DNA from: DATLGB01 sp963740765
GTDB lineage: Bacteria; Actinomycetota; Thermoleophilia; Solirubrobacterales; Solirubrobacteraceae
Direction: 5' to 3'
Assembly: GCA_963740765.1 (NCBI GenBank)
Contig: CAVUFN010000012.1
Location: 1-64,000, forward strand
Length of the DNA: 64,000 nucleotides
This document shows, piece by piece, positions 37,414 through 44,986 of the stretch; position 1 is the first letter of the stretch; every line of letters begins with the position of its first letter. The position numbers and the translations under genes were made by a program. Under the pieces are notes generated by a model. It saw only the letters and a program-made list of their open reading frames with translations, made no database searches and was not told the origin of the DNA.

Positions 37414-39306
37414 GTGATCGACTGCGTCGCCGGCGTCGTCGACGTCCGGCTGGCTGCTGCCACCGCGTCCGAGCACGAGGTGCTGGGACGGCGCCTGGCG
37501 AACGCGGTCGGCGGCGGGAAGGTGGTCGGCGCCGGGGCGGCGATGTTCGCCGTGCACGCGGGGTCGGTGTTCGCCGACGGTGACCTCGTGTGCGTCCTGG
37601 GGGGGACGCTGTTCAACCGCGGCGCCCTGCGCGAGCGGCTGGCGCTGCCGGCGGACGCGGGCGCCGCGCACGTCATGGCCGCCGCCTGGCGCGCATGGGG
37701 CCCGGACGGCTTCCGGCAGGCCCGCGGCGACTTCGCGGTCGCGGTCTTCGACGCTGCCGGCCGGACGGGCGCGCTCGCCTGCGACCACATGGGCGGTCGC
37801 ACGCTGCTCCTGCGCGACGACTCGGGCCGCCTGGCCTTCGGCTCCGAGCCGCCGGTCCTGGCCACCTTGCTCGACCACGGGCTGGCGCCCGACCCGGGCG
37901 CGCTGGCCAACTGGCTCGCCGTCGACGCCTCACCGCCCGCGCAGAGCCTGTTCGAGGGCGTCGTGCGGCTGCCGGGCGGGAGCTGGATGCCGCTCCCGCC
38001 GCCCGGCGGCCTGACCGCGCAGCGCTACTGGGAGCCGGGCGGGGGGGCATCGATCCACGGTTCGGCGACCGAGCTGGCGGCCGGCCTGCGCGAACGGCTC
38101 GAGGTGGCGATCGGCCGGCGGGTGGGAACCGAGGACGGGCCGGTCGGGATCATGCTCAGCGGCGGGCTGGACTCGTCCACCGTGGCGGGGCTGGCGGCGC
38201 GCGCGCTCGAGCCGGGACGGCTGCGCGGCTACTCGGCGGTCTTCCCCGGCAAGCCGACCGTCGACGAGTCCGAGCTGATCGGCGAGCTCCGGCGGGCCAA
38301 CGGCATGGCGGGCGTCGAGGTCAGCGTGCGCTCGGGCAGCGTCATCGGCGGGGCGCTCGACCACGTCGAGCGCTGGCACGTCCCGCCCGTCTCCCCCAAC
38401 CTGTTCTTCTGGGAGCCGTTGCTCGCGCGCGCCCACGAGGACGGTGTGCGGGTGCTGCTGGACGGTGAGGGCGGGGACGAGCTGTTCGGGGTGGCGCCGT
38501 ACCTCCTGGCCGACTACGTCCGCCGGGGCCGCGTGCGAGCCGCCGGCGAGCTCGTCCGCAACGCGGCGATGGGGTCCGACGTGTCACGCCGCGCCGTCCG
38601 GCGCATCCTGCTGCGCTACGGACTCCTCGGCGCGCTGCCCTACCCGCTGCACATGGCGCTGCGCCGCGCCCGCGGCACCGACGTCCTGACGCCGGAGTGG
38701 CTCGCTCCCGCGCTCGCAGGCGTGCACCGGGACGGGATCGACCTGTGGGCGTGGAAGCGCAGCGCCGGCCCGCGCTGGCGCGCGCACATCGTCTCCGACG
38801 TGATCCTGGTCGGGTCCGCGGCCGCCTACGAGCACGTCCGCCGCCGCGCCGCCGGCGCCGGGCTGCTCGCCCGCCATCCGTTGATCGATGCCGACGTCAT
38901 CGACTACATGCTGCGGATCCCGCCCGAGTCTGCCTTCCACCCCGACCTCACCCGCCCGCTGCTGCGGCGCAGCGTGCGTGACGTCGTGCCTGACGCCGTG
39001 CGGCTGCGGCCGGACAAGAGCAACTTCGACGCGGTGTTCCACGCGGCCCTCGAAGGCCCCGACCGGGCCCCGGCACGCGCGCTGATCCTGGCTTCCGACG
39101 CCGAGCTGCGGCCGTACGTCGACCGCGCGAAGGTCGCCGAGATCCTCGACGCGCCGGCCGACCGGTTCCCGGGCGGCATCCTGCCGTGGGCGATCTACAC
39201 CTGGCGCCTGGTCACCGCCGAACTGTGGTTGCGGCAGCTCGCCGGGCGACCGGTGCGCGCCCTCCCCGGACTGACGAAATCGGACCTGGACCTTTTCCAC
39301 ACCTGA
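37414..39306 (+). CDS. Lasso peptide cyclase (asparagine-synthase homologue, C protein)
   Basis: 630 residues. Adenylates the side chain of an Asp/Glu in the core and closes the isopeptide ring with the core N-terminus. SGGLDSS (249-255) binds PPi; VLLDGEGGDELFGVAPYLL follows. The N-terminal half resembles the glutaminase domain but starts MIDCVAG, without the MCG nucleophile, as usual for lasso cyclases. C-terminal PDKSNFDAVF fits too. GTG start at 37414. Ends 60 bases before the precursor. Confidence 0.92.
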   Translation: MIDCVAGVVDVRLAAATASEHEVLGRRLANAVGGGKVVGAGAAMFAVHAGSVFADGDLVCVLGGTLFNRGALRERLALPADAGAAHVMAAAWRAWGPDGFRQARGDFAVAVFDAAGRTGALACDHMGGRTLLLRDDSGRLAFGSEPPVLATLLDHGLAPDPGALANWLAVDASPPAQSLFEGVVRLPGGSWMPLPPPGGLTAQRYWEPGGGASIHGSATELAAGLRERLEVAIGRRVGTEDGPVGIMLSGGLDSSTVAGLAARALEPGRLRGYSAVFPGKPTVDESELIGELRRANGMAGVEVSVRSGSVIGGALDHVERWHVPPVSPNLFFWEPLLARAHEDGVRVLLDGEGGDELFGVAPYLLADYVRRGRVRAAGELVRNAAMGSDVSRRAVRRILLRYGLLGALPYPLHMALRRARGTDVLTPEWLAPALAGVHRDGIDLWAWKRSAGPRWRAHIVSDVILVGSAAAYEHVRRRAAGAGLLARHPLIDADVIDYMLRIPPESAFHPDLTRPLLRRSVRDVVPDAVRLRPDKSNFDAVFHAALEGPDRAPARALILASDAELRPYVDRAKVAEILDAPADRFPGGILPWAIYTWRLVTAELWLRQLAGRPVRALPGLTKSDLDLFHT

Positions 39307-39324
39307 TTTCAGACCCTTTCCGTC

Positions 39325-39358
39325 TAAGGTTCTCTCATCACCTGAACTACGGAAGGGG
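39325..39358 (+). promoter_or_regulatory. Promoter box and strong Shine-Dalgarno of the lasso precursor
   Basis: TAAGGT (39325-39330) could be a -10 element giving a ~30-base leader; GGAAGGGG (39351-39358), 8 bases before the ATG, is the strongest ribosome-binding site in the cluster. The precursor is thus set to be made in excess over its enzymes. Confidence 0.55.
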
Positions 39359-39366
39359 AACCTCCA

Positions 39367-39525
39367 ATGCACAACACTTCTGAGACCAAGTCCTATGAGA
39401 CCCCGCAGATCGTCGAGTACGGCGACCTGCGCGATCTGACGGAGGCCTCCAACAACTTCGGCAACGAGGATGGCGGCCAGAAGGGCGTCCCCGGCCAGTT
39501 CGGCGGCACCGGCACCTTCTCCTAG
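39367..39525 (+). CDS. Lasso peptide precursor
   Basis: 52 residues, last gene of the plus-strand lasso operon. The leader has Tyr10, Pro13, Ile15, Gly19 and Thr25, i.e. the lasso pattern YxxPxLxxxGxxxxxT. By the usual rule that the Thr is two residues before the cut, the core begins at Ala27: ASNNFGNEDGG, then QKGVPGQFGGTGTFS. Ring closure is possible to Glu34 (8-membered) or Asp35 (9-membered); the tail is long, ~17 residues, Gly-rich and ends Phe51-Ser52. C-terminal Ser fits phosphorylation by the HprK-like kinase. Ala as first core residue is less common than Gly but known. Exact cleavage and ring size are predictions. Confidence 0.9.
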   Translation: MHNTSETKSYETPQIVEYGDLRDLTEASNNFGNEDGGQKGVPGQFGGTGTFS

Positions 39526-39537
39526 GTCTTCTGCATC

Positions 39538-39572
39538 AGCGACCGCTGGCGCCTCAGGCGACGGCGGTCGCT
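39538..39572. terminator. Hairpin between lasso precursor and luxR gene
   Basis: AGCGACCG (39538-39545) pairs with CGGTCGCT (39565-39572), extended inward with mismatches. Lies directly after the precursor and overlaps the stop of the convergent regulator; probably ends both transcripts. Confidence 0.6.
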
Positions 39573-40197
39573 ATGCCGTTCCGGCCCGCTGCGGGCCGAG
39601 TTCCTCTTCCTCCCGGGCGGTGATCCTCAGGATCCCCAGGCCCAGCCCAGTCTCGGGATCCATGATCAGCTCCGTCGCCGCCGCGCGAGACGTCACGCCG
39701 AGCTTGGCGAACGCCGAGGTCAGGTGGTTCTTGACGCTGGATTCGGTCAGCCACAGGCGCTGGCTGATCTCCGCGTTGGAGCACTGGAGCGCCACCATCG
39801 CGAGAACCTGCTTCTCCCGGACGGAGAGGCTCGGCCGGCTCAGCACCGCGTAGAAGTGGTCCGGAAAGGCGCGCTGGCCGACCGCGATCGCCTCCAGCGA
39901 CGGCAGCAGGCACCGCTGCATGTCGTCGGCCTCGACGACGCCGTTGAGCATCGCCATGAGGGCGCGCATCCCGTACGGCGACGGCGGCTGACCGGTCACG
40001 AGCACGTGGGTGCCCTCCGGGCCGCCCGGCGTCAGCAATCCGAGCGATCGCAGCTCGGAGCGCTTCACCGTCTCCAGGCAGGTGACGGTGACGTCGGCCT
40101 TGCCCGTCGCCGCCACGCTGAACCGCGAGTCGGCGAGCAGCCGCTCGACGCGCTCGCGGAGCGCCTGCGCCGGACCGGCCAGGGCGACGCGGGTCAG
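39571..40197 (-). CDS. LuxR-family transcriptional regulator (probable CTG start)
   Basis: 208 residues if begun at CTG 40197. The C-terminal LuxR helix-turn-helix is clear: LSVREKQVLAMVALQCSNAEISQRLWLTESSVKNHL followed by KLGVTSRAAATELI. The N-terminal part starts LTRVALAGPAQALRERVERLLADSRFSVA, like a degenerate receiver domain, with no acidic phosphorylation pocket visible. The first canonical start is GTG 40116, which would cut off this well-coded piece, while the CTG overlaps the previous gene's stop as CTGA. Likely a regulator of the lasso or glycan genes by position. Confidence 0.82.
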   Translation of the reverse strand: MTRVALAGPAQALRERVERLLADSRFSVAATGKADVTVTCLETVKRSELRSLGLLTPGGPEGTHVLVTGQPPSPYGMRALMAMLNGVVEADDMQRCLLPSLEAIAVGQRAFPDHFYAVLSRPSLSVREKQVLAMVALQCSNAEISQRLWLTESSVKNHLTSAFAKLGVTSRAAATELIMDPETGLGLGILRITAREEEELGPQRAGTA

Positions 40198-41945
40198 ACC
40201 CGCAGGCGGTATTTCCCGTGTCCCTTCTTGCGGACCCTGAACACCACCCGGTACGGGGTCGCGCGCTTCTTCAGCGTGCGCTTGGCAAGCGTCTTGTGGC
40301 GCTTGCCGCGGACCAGGCGTGCCTTGACCTTCTTGTAGATCCGCACCTTGCAGATGACCTTGACGCGGCGTTTGTGACCCTTGCGCCGCTTGATGCGCTG
40401 GGCCTTGCAGGTCGCGCGGTTCTTCCTCTTCTTCGTCGCGCCCGGTGGCGCCGCCGGCAGCGGGTACGCCGACCCGGTCGGCGCCGCCGGGGCGCTGGCC
40501 AGTCCGGACGCCGTGACCGTGGCGAAGACCGTGTTGGCGTCGCGGAGCTGGATCTGGGTCTGCTTGGGCCCGGCGCTCTTGGGACTGAACCGGACCTGGA
40601 AGCTGCAGCTCTGCCCGATCGCCACCCGCGCGAGGGGCTGGCAGGTGTCGCCCTCCACGATCGTGAAGCTGTCCGCGTCCTGGCCGGCGGGGACGACCTG
40701 CGGGCCGACCCAGGCGGCGGCGCCCGTCGCCGTGACGGTGACCGGGCGGGCGTCGGCCGTGCCGTCCACCGCGACCGCGCCGAAGGTGATCTCCCCGGCG
40801 TCGGACGTCAGCCTCGTCGTGCTCGTGTTGTAGACGACCGAGATCGTGTTGTTGTCGAAGTCGGCGGTGGCCAGGTCCACGTGTCCGTCGCCGTCGAGAT
40901 CGCCGGCGGCGACCGACAGGGGGCTGAGGCCGGTCTTGACGACCACCTGCGAGGCGAAGGTCCCGTCGCCCTTGCCGGCGAGCACGCTCACCGAACTGGG
41001 GCCGCTGTTGGCGACCGCGAGGTCAGGGATCCCGTCCTCGTCGTAGTCCGAGACCGCCACCGAGCGCGGGTACTGCCCGACCTTGAAGGTGCTCTGACCG
41101 CCCAGGCCGCCGTGCCCGTCCCCGAGCAGGACCCCGACCGTGCCGACCTGCTGGTCGGACACGGTGACGTCGAGGTTGCCGTCACGGTTGAGGTCGGCGA
41201 TGGTCATCTCCGTCGGCCCGCCTGCGGCTGGGAACGTCGTCTCCGGGCCGAGCGCTCCGCCCCCGGTTCCGAGCCGGACGCCGACGGTGTCGGCCAATCC
41301 ATTCGCGACGACGACGTCGTTCTTGCCGTCCTCGTCGAAGTCGGCGATGCCGACGCCGACCGGGCCGGTGCCCGTCGGGTACTTCACCTGCGGCGCCAGC
41401 ATCCCGGTGCCGTCGTTGATCAGGACGCTGATCGTGTCCTGCTTGAAGTTCGCGGCGATCACGTCGGTCTTGCCGTCGTTGTCGACGTCGCCGACGGCGA
41501 GCGCCTGCGGATTGGACTCAGGGCCGTCCCCCACCTCGACCTTCCGCGAGAAGGCGAAGCGGCCGTCACCCTGGCCGAGCGAGCGAGTCACGGTGCCCTG
41601 GGAGGAATTCGCGACCACGACGTCCGGGATCGAATCGACGTCGGGGTTCAGGCTGGCGACCTTCATCGGGCCGGGGTTGAAGTTGACCTGAAACGCCCTC
41701 CGGGTGCCGAACGCCCCCTGGCCGGTCCCCAGGAACGTCGCGACGGAGTTCGCGACGTTCTCGGCGCCCACCAGGTCCGCGATGCCGTCGCTGTCGAGGT
41801 CGGAGACCGCGACCGCGGTGGGCCGCTTGCCGGTGGGCAACTGGGTGGCGCCGCTGAAGCTCACCGCCGAGGCGGACGTGGCGAGGCACAAGGCCGTCAG
41901 GAGGGTGAGTGCCGCCGCGGCGGCTGTGTTTCGGATACGAGGCAC
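40194..41945 (-). CDS. Secreted FG-GAP/VCBS-repeat protein
   Basis: 583 residues. Signal peptide (cleavage near ASA, residue ~27). At least six FG-GAP units with integrin-like calcium loops: DLDSDGIADL, DVDNDGKTDV, DFDEDGKNDV, DLNRDGNLDV, DYDEDGIPDL, DLDGDGHVDL, forming a probable seven-bladed propeller. Residues ~375-475 are an Ig-like domain of the choice-of-anchor-D type (FTIVEGDTCQPLARVAIGQSC). The last ~80 residues are strongly basic (KKRKNRATCKAQRIKRRKGHK), perhaps for binding an anionic, sulfated polymer (inference). GTG start; a TAGCCT box is 10 bases upstream. Coupled to the regulator through CTGA. Confidence 0.88.
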   Translation of the reverse strand: MPRIRNTAAAAALTLLTALCLATSASAVSFSGATQLPTGKRPTAVAVSDLDSDGIADLVGAENVANSVATFLGTGQGAFGTRRAFQVNFNPGPMKVASLNPDVDSIPDVVVANSSQGTVTRSLGQGDGRFAFSRKVEVGDGPESNPQALAVGDVDNDGKTDVIAANFKQDTISVLINDGTGMLAPQVKYPTGTGPVGVGIADFDEDGKNDVVVANGLADTVGVRLGTGGGALGPETTFPAAGGPTEMTIADLNRDGNLDVTVSDQQVGTVGVLLGDGHGGLGGQSTFKVGQYPRSVAVSDYDEDGIPDLAVANSGPSSVSVLAGKGDGTFASQVVVKTGLSPLSVAAGDLDGDGHVDLATADFDNNTISVVYNTSTTRLTSDAGEITFGAVAVDGTADARPVTVTATGAAAWVGPQVVPAGQDADSFTIVEGDTCQPLARVAIGQSCSFQVRFSPKSAGPKQTQIQLRDANTVFATVTASGLASAPAAPTGSAYPLPAAPPGATKKRKNRATCKAQRIKRRKGHKRRVKVICKVRIYKKVKARLVRGKRHKTLAKRTLKKRATPYRVVFRVRKKGHGKYRLRV

Positions 41946-41993
41946 GAGGAAGGCGAGGCTACGCGCCGCGGGCTGCGGCGGGGCGCGACGGTG

Positions 41994-42752
41994 TCAGCGC
42001 ACGGTCCGCGCGCGACGGCCCACCCAGGCCCGGGCGAGCTGGGTGAGGAACTTCGTGTTGGTGACCGCGTAGCGGCGCGCCATGCGCTTGGGTTCCTGCA
42101 GCATCCGGTACAGCCACTCGAGGCCGAGCCGCTGCCACAGCACGGGCGCGCGCCGGGTGATCCCCGCGACGATGTCGATCGCCCCGCCGACGCCCATGAC
42201 GAACGGGACGTCCATCAACTCGCGGTACTGACCGAGGAACTTCTCCTTGGTCGGCGAGGTGATGGCGACGAAGAGCAGGTCGGGCTGGGCGTCACGGATC
42301 TCGCGGGCCACCTCGCCCCACTCCTCCTTGTCGAAGTAGCCGTTGCGATAGCCGACGAGTGGCAGGCCCGGATGCTGGCGACGCAGTTCGCCGACCGCCT
42401 CCTCGAGCACCTCCTGCTTGGCGCCGAGGATGAAGACCTTGTAGCCGCGCTCCGCTGACGCAGCGAACAGCCGGTGCATGAGGTCGACCCCCGTCACGCG
42501 CTCGGGCAGCGGGTCGCCGAGGATCTTGGAGGCCCACACGACCGCCTGGCCGTCAGCGGTCACGAGTTCGGACTGCTCGATGACCGACCGCAGTTCGGCG
42601 TCGTCGCGCATGGCGACGAGCTTGGCGGCGTTGACGGCCATGTGCTGCATCGGCTCGCGGGTCACGACGGCCCGCTCGCATTGATCGACGGCCTCGTCCA
42701 GCGTCAGCCGGTCGATGTGGCAGTCCAGCACCGTGGCTGTGTCACGAGACAC
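41994..42752 (-). CDS. WecG/TagA/CpsF-family (GT26) glycosyltransferase
   Basis: 252 residues. MAVNAAKLVAMRDD, LVTADGQAVVWASKILG, RVTGVDLMHRLF and PDLLFVAITSPTKEKFLGQYRELMDVPFVMGVGGAIDIVAG are the GT26 blocks. Family members add ManNAc or ManNAcA from UDP to undecaprenyl-PP-linked GlcNAc. Position directly after WecB, with an 11-base overlap, makes N-acetylmannosamine-type substrates likely. The C-terminal amphipathic WLYRMLQEPKRMARRY helix docks to the membrane in homologues. Confidence 0.92.
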   Translation of the reverse strand: MSRDTATVLDCHIDRLTLDEAVDQCERAVVTREPMQHMAVNAAKLVAMRDDAELRSVIEQSELVTADGQAVVWASKILGDPLPERVTGVDLMHRLFAASAERGYKVFILGAKQEVLEEAVGELRRQHPGLPLVGYRNGYFDKEEWGEVAREIRDAQPDLLFVAITSPTKEKFLGQYRELMDVPFVMGVGGAIDIVAGITRRAPVLWQRLGLEWLYRMLQEPKRMARRYAVTNTKFLTQLARAWVGRRARTVR

Positions 42753-43866
42753 TCAGACCCTCCTCCTTGAGCGATGAATCCAGGTGCGCGACCAGGACGT
42801 CGGCCGCGCGGACGGCAGCCTTGCCGTCCCACAGCGGCAATGCGCGCGGTTCACGCGGCCACCGCCGGTCCAGCTCCACGCGCGTCATCTGCGCCGGGTC
42901 GTCGCCGAGCAGCACGTTCGAGCCGGCGTCGATGGTGATCGGACGCTCCGTGTTGGCGCGCAGCGTGAAGCACGGGACGCCGAGCGCCGACGTCTCCTCC
43001 TGGATGCCGCCCGAGTCGGTCAGGGCCGCGCCGGCGCCCAGCTCGAGGGACAGGAAGTCGAGGTATCCGACGGGTTCGAGCAGCTGCACATCAGCCGCCT
43101 GCAGGCGCGCCGTGAGGCCGGCGGCGTCGAACGACGCGCGCGTCCGCGGATGCACCGGGAAGACGACGGCATTGTCGGCGGCGAGGTCGACGAGCCCGTC
43201 CACGATCCGCTCGAGGCGACTGGGGTCGTCGACGTTGGACGGACGGTGCAGGGTCACGAGGACGTAGCTGCCGGGGGCCAGGCCGTAGCGCTCCCACACG
43301 GCGCGCTCGGTCGCCGCGACCTCGAAGCGCCGCAGCGAGTCGATCATCGTGTTGCCGACGAGGTGGATGCGGTCGGGGTCGATGCCCTCGCGCAGCAGGT
43401 TGGGCTCCGCCTCCGGGCTGTGGGTGAGCAGCACGTCGGACAGGCGGTCGGTGAGGATGCGGTTGATCTCCTCGGGCATGCCCCAGTCGAACGAGCGCAG
43501 GCCGGCTTCGAGGTGGGCGACCTGGACGCCGAGCTTGGCCGCCGCGAGCGCGCCGGCCAGGGTCGAGTTGACGTCGCCGGCGACCACGAGCAGGTCGGGG
43601 CGCGTGTCCTGGATCAGCTCCTCGCACGCGCTCAGGGCGCGGGCGGTCTGAGCACCGTGGCTGCCTGAGCCGACGCCGAGGTGGAAGTCCGGCTCCGGCA
43701 GCTCCAGATCGCCGAAGATCTCGTCCGACATCTTGGCGTCGTAGTGCTGCCCGGTGTGGGCGACGAGGTTCTCGAGACCGGTGCGTTCACGCAGCTCGGC
43801 GACCAGCGGCGCCATCTTGACGAAGTTTGGTCGTGCGCCGACCAGGTGCAGGATGCGAGCGTTCAA
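42742..43866 (-). CDS. wecB: UDP-N-acetylglucosamine 2-epimerase
   Basis: 374 residues. Converts UDP-GlcNAc to UDP-ManNAc. GARPNFVKMAPLVAELRE opens the GT-B-like fold; HTGQHYDAKMSDEIF, VAGDVNSTLAGALAAAK, HLEAGLRSFDWGMPEEINR, DSGGIQEETSALGVPC and LRANTERPIT are the invariant blocks with their catalytic Asp, Glu and His residues. Start at TTG 43866 gives the normal N-terminus; a GTG slightly upstream is possible. First gene of wecB-wecG, followed by the FG-GAP and luxR genes. Confidence 0.94.
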   Translation of the reverse strand: MNARILHLVGARPNFVKMAPLVAELRERTGLENLVAHTGQHYDAKMSDEIFGDLELPEPDFHLGVGSGSHGAQTARALSACEELIQDTRPDLLVVAGDVNSTLAGALAAAKLGVQVAHLEAGLRSFDWGMPEEINRILTDRLSDVLLTHSPEAEPNLLREGIDPDRIHLVGNTMIDSLRRFEVAATERAVWERYGLAPGSYVLVTLHRPSNVDDPSRLERIVDGLVDLAADNAVVFPVHPRTRASFDAAGLTARLQAADVQLLEPVGYLDFLSLELGAGAALTDSGGIQEETSALGVPCFTLRANTERPITIDAGSNVLLGDDPAQMTRVELDRRWPREPRALPLWDGKAAVRAADVLVAHLDSSLKEEGLSVS

Positions 43867-43920
43867 AGCGATGTTCCAGAGTCCTTTTCCGTCGCCCACC
43901 GCCGTGCCCCGGTCGCGTCG

Positions 43921-43935
43921 TCTCCATATATAACG
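43921..43935 (-). promoter_or_regulatory. wecB promoter motif shared with the initiating transferase gene
   Basis: TCTCCATATA (43921-43930) followed by TAACGT recurs as TCTCCATATA-CACAACGT at 49451-49468. On the minus strand both read ACGTT-TATATGGAGA, with TATATx as a -10 element, and both lie upstream of minus-strand glycan genes. Confidence 0.5.
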
Positions 43936-43965
43936 TAGGACAGGAGTTGAACTTGCACGCGATTG

Positions 43966-43977
43966 GGGTCCTGACCC
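43966..43977. promoter_or_regulatory. GGGTC-CT-GACCC palindrome in the wecB/HEAT divergent region
   Basis: Perfect inverted repeat preceded by ATTG, matching the one at 33854-33865 (preceded by AATG). Placed between divergent promoters, as expected for an operator. Confidence 0.45.
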
Positions 43978-44006
43978 TAGAGGCGCACCCGGGATCCGTC
44001 GAGCCG

Positions 44007-44012
44007 TAGAAT
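44007..44012 (+). promoter_or_regulatory. Leaderless -10 box of HEAT gene
   Basis: TAGAAT, 8 bases before the GTG at 44021, no Shine-Dalgarno. Confidence 0.55.
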
Positions 44013-44020
44013 CGCCGCAC

Positions 44021-44986
44021 GTGCGACGATTCTTCCGCCGGGCAACGCTCGCTGACCTCGCCGCCCGTGGTGACGCACGCCGGCTCCTGAAAGCGGTCGC
44101 CCCCAAAGACAGCGACTTCGTCGAGTCCGAGGATGGGCTCGTGGATCTGGAATGGCCGCGCCGGGAGGAGGCCGTGACGCATCTCGGCGCACTGCCGGGG
44201 CAGGAGGTCACCGACGCACTCGTCACCGCGCTCGACGATTTCACGCCCGAGGTGCGACTCAGCGCCCTGCGCGCCCTGGTGGGCCGCGCCGACGCCCGCG
44301 AGGCCGAGATGGTGCTGGCGGTCCTGGGGTGGCGGGACGCCGAGGTCCGGCGCCGCGGCGGCCAGCTCCTCGTCGAGCGCGCCGACGCCGACGACGCCGC
44401 CGCGACGCGCATCGTCGTCGCCTACGTCGGCAATGGCGCCGCGCTCGACCGCTTCCTCGACGACGAGTGGACGCGCGTTGTCTTCGGTGCCATCGAGGAG
44501 ACCAACCGCAAGGCCACCATGGAGCATGCCGCCCAGCGCTGGCTCGAGCAGCTCGACGGGATGGCGCGCGCGCGCCAGGTGATCCAGGCTGACGAGGAGC
44601 TCGGCGTCGACGTGCTGCTGGCCCGCCTCGAGCGCGACCCGCGGCGCCAGCCGGCGGTGACGCTGCTGGGCGAGCTACGCAACTCGCGGGCCACGGAGGC
44701 GCTGGTCGGGATGCTGCGCGCCGTCAACCCCAAGGAACGCGAGACCGCGGCGCGCGCGCTCGGTCACATCCAGGATCCTCGCGCGGTGACGGAGCTGCTG
44801 CGGGTGTCCGCCGACCCCGTCTTCGGCGTCCGCGACGCGGCGCAGCGCGCGCTCGACGCGCTCGGGACCGCCGGCGTCGTCTGGAGCGTCGCGGTCGCGG
44901 CCCGTGGCGTGCTCGACGGCGGGGGCCAGCTGATCGCCCCCGAGGACGCCCGGCGCCTGCTCGGCGCGCCCGATCAGGGCGCCTGA
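44021..44986 (+). CDS. HEAT-repeat protein
   Basis: 321 residues, soluble, no signal or membrane segment. Repeated helical pairs with HEAT character: EEAVTHLGALPGQEVTDALVTALDDFTPEVRLSAL, DAREAEMVLAVLGWRDAEVRRRGG, RQPAVTLLGELRNSRATEALVGML, ERETAARALGHIQDPRAVTELL. An adaptor or scaffold role is usual for such folds. It overlaps the PhoD-like gene by 13 bases tail to tail, and a second HEAT protein precedes that gene, so the three probably share a process. Confidence 0.82.
   Translation: MRRFFRRATLADLAARGDARRLLKAVAPKDSDFVESEDGLVDLEWPRREEAVTHLGALPGQEVTDALVTALDDFTPEVRLSALRALVGRADAREAEMVLAVLGWRDAEVRRRGGQLLVERADADDAAATRIVVAYVGNGAALDRFLDDEWTRVVFGAIEETNRKATMEHAAQRWLEQLDGMARARQVIQADEELGVDVLLARLERDPRRQPAVTLLGELRNSRATEALVGMLRAVNPKERETAARALGHIQDPRAVTELLRVSADPVFGVRDAAQRALDALGTAGVVWSVAVAARGVLDGGGQLIAPEDARRLLGAPDQGA

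Noticed and set aside
39571..40116. LuxR gene beginning at GTG 40116
   Set aside because: Would discard ~27 well-coded codons that continue to the preceding gene's stop; CTG 40197 fits better, though the GTG cannot be excluded.
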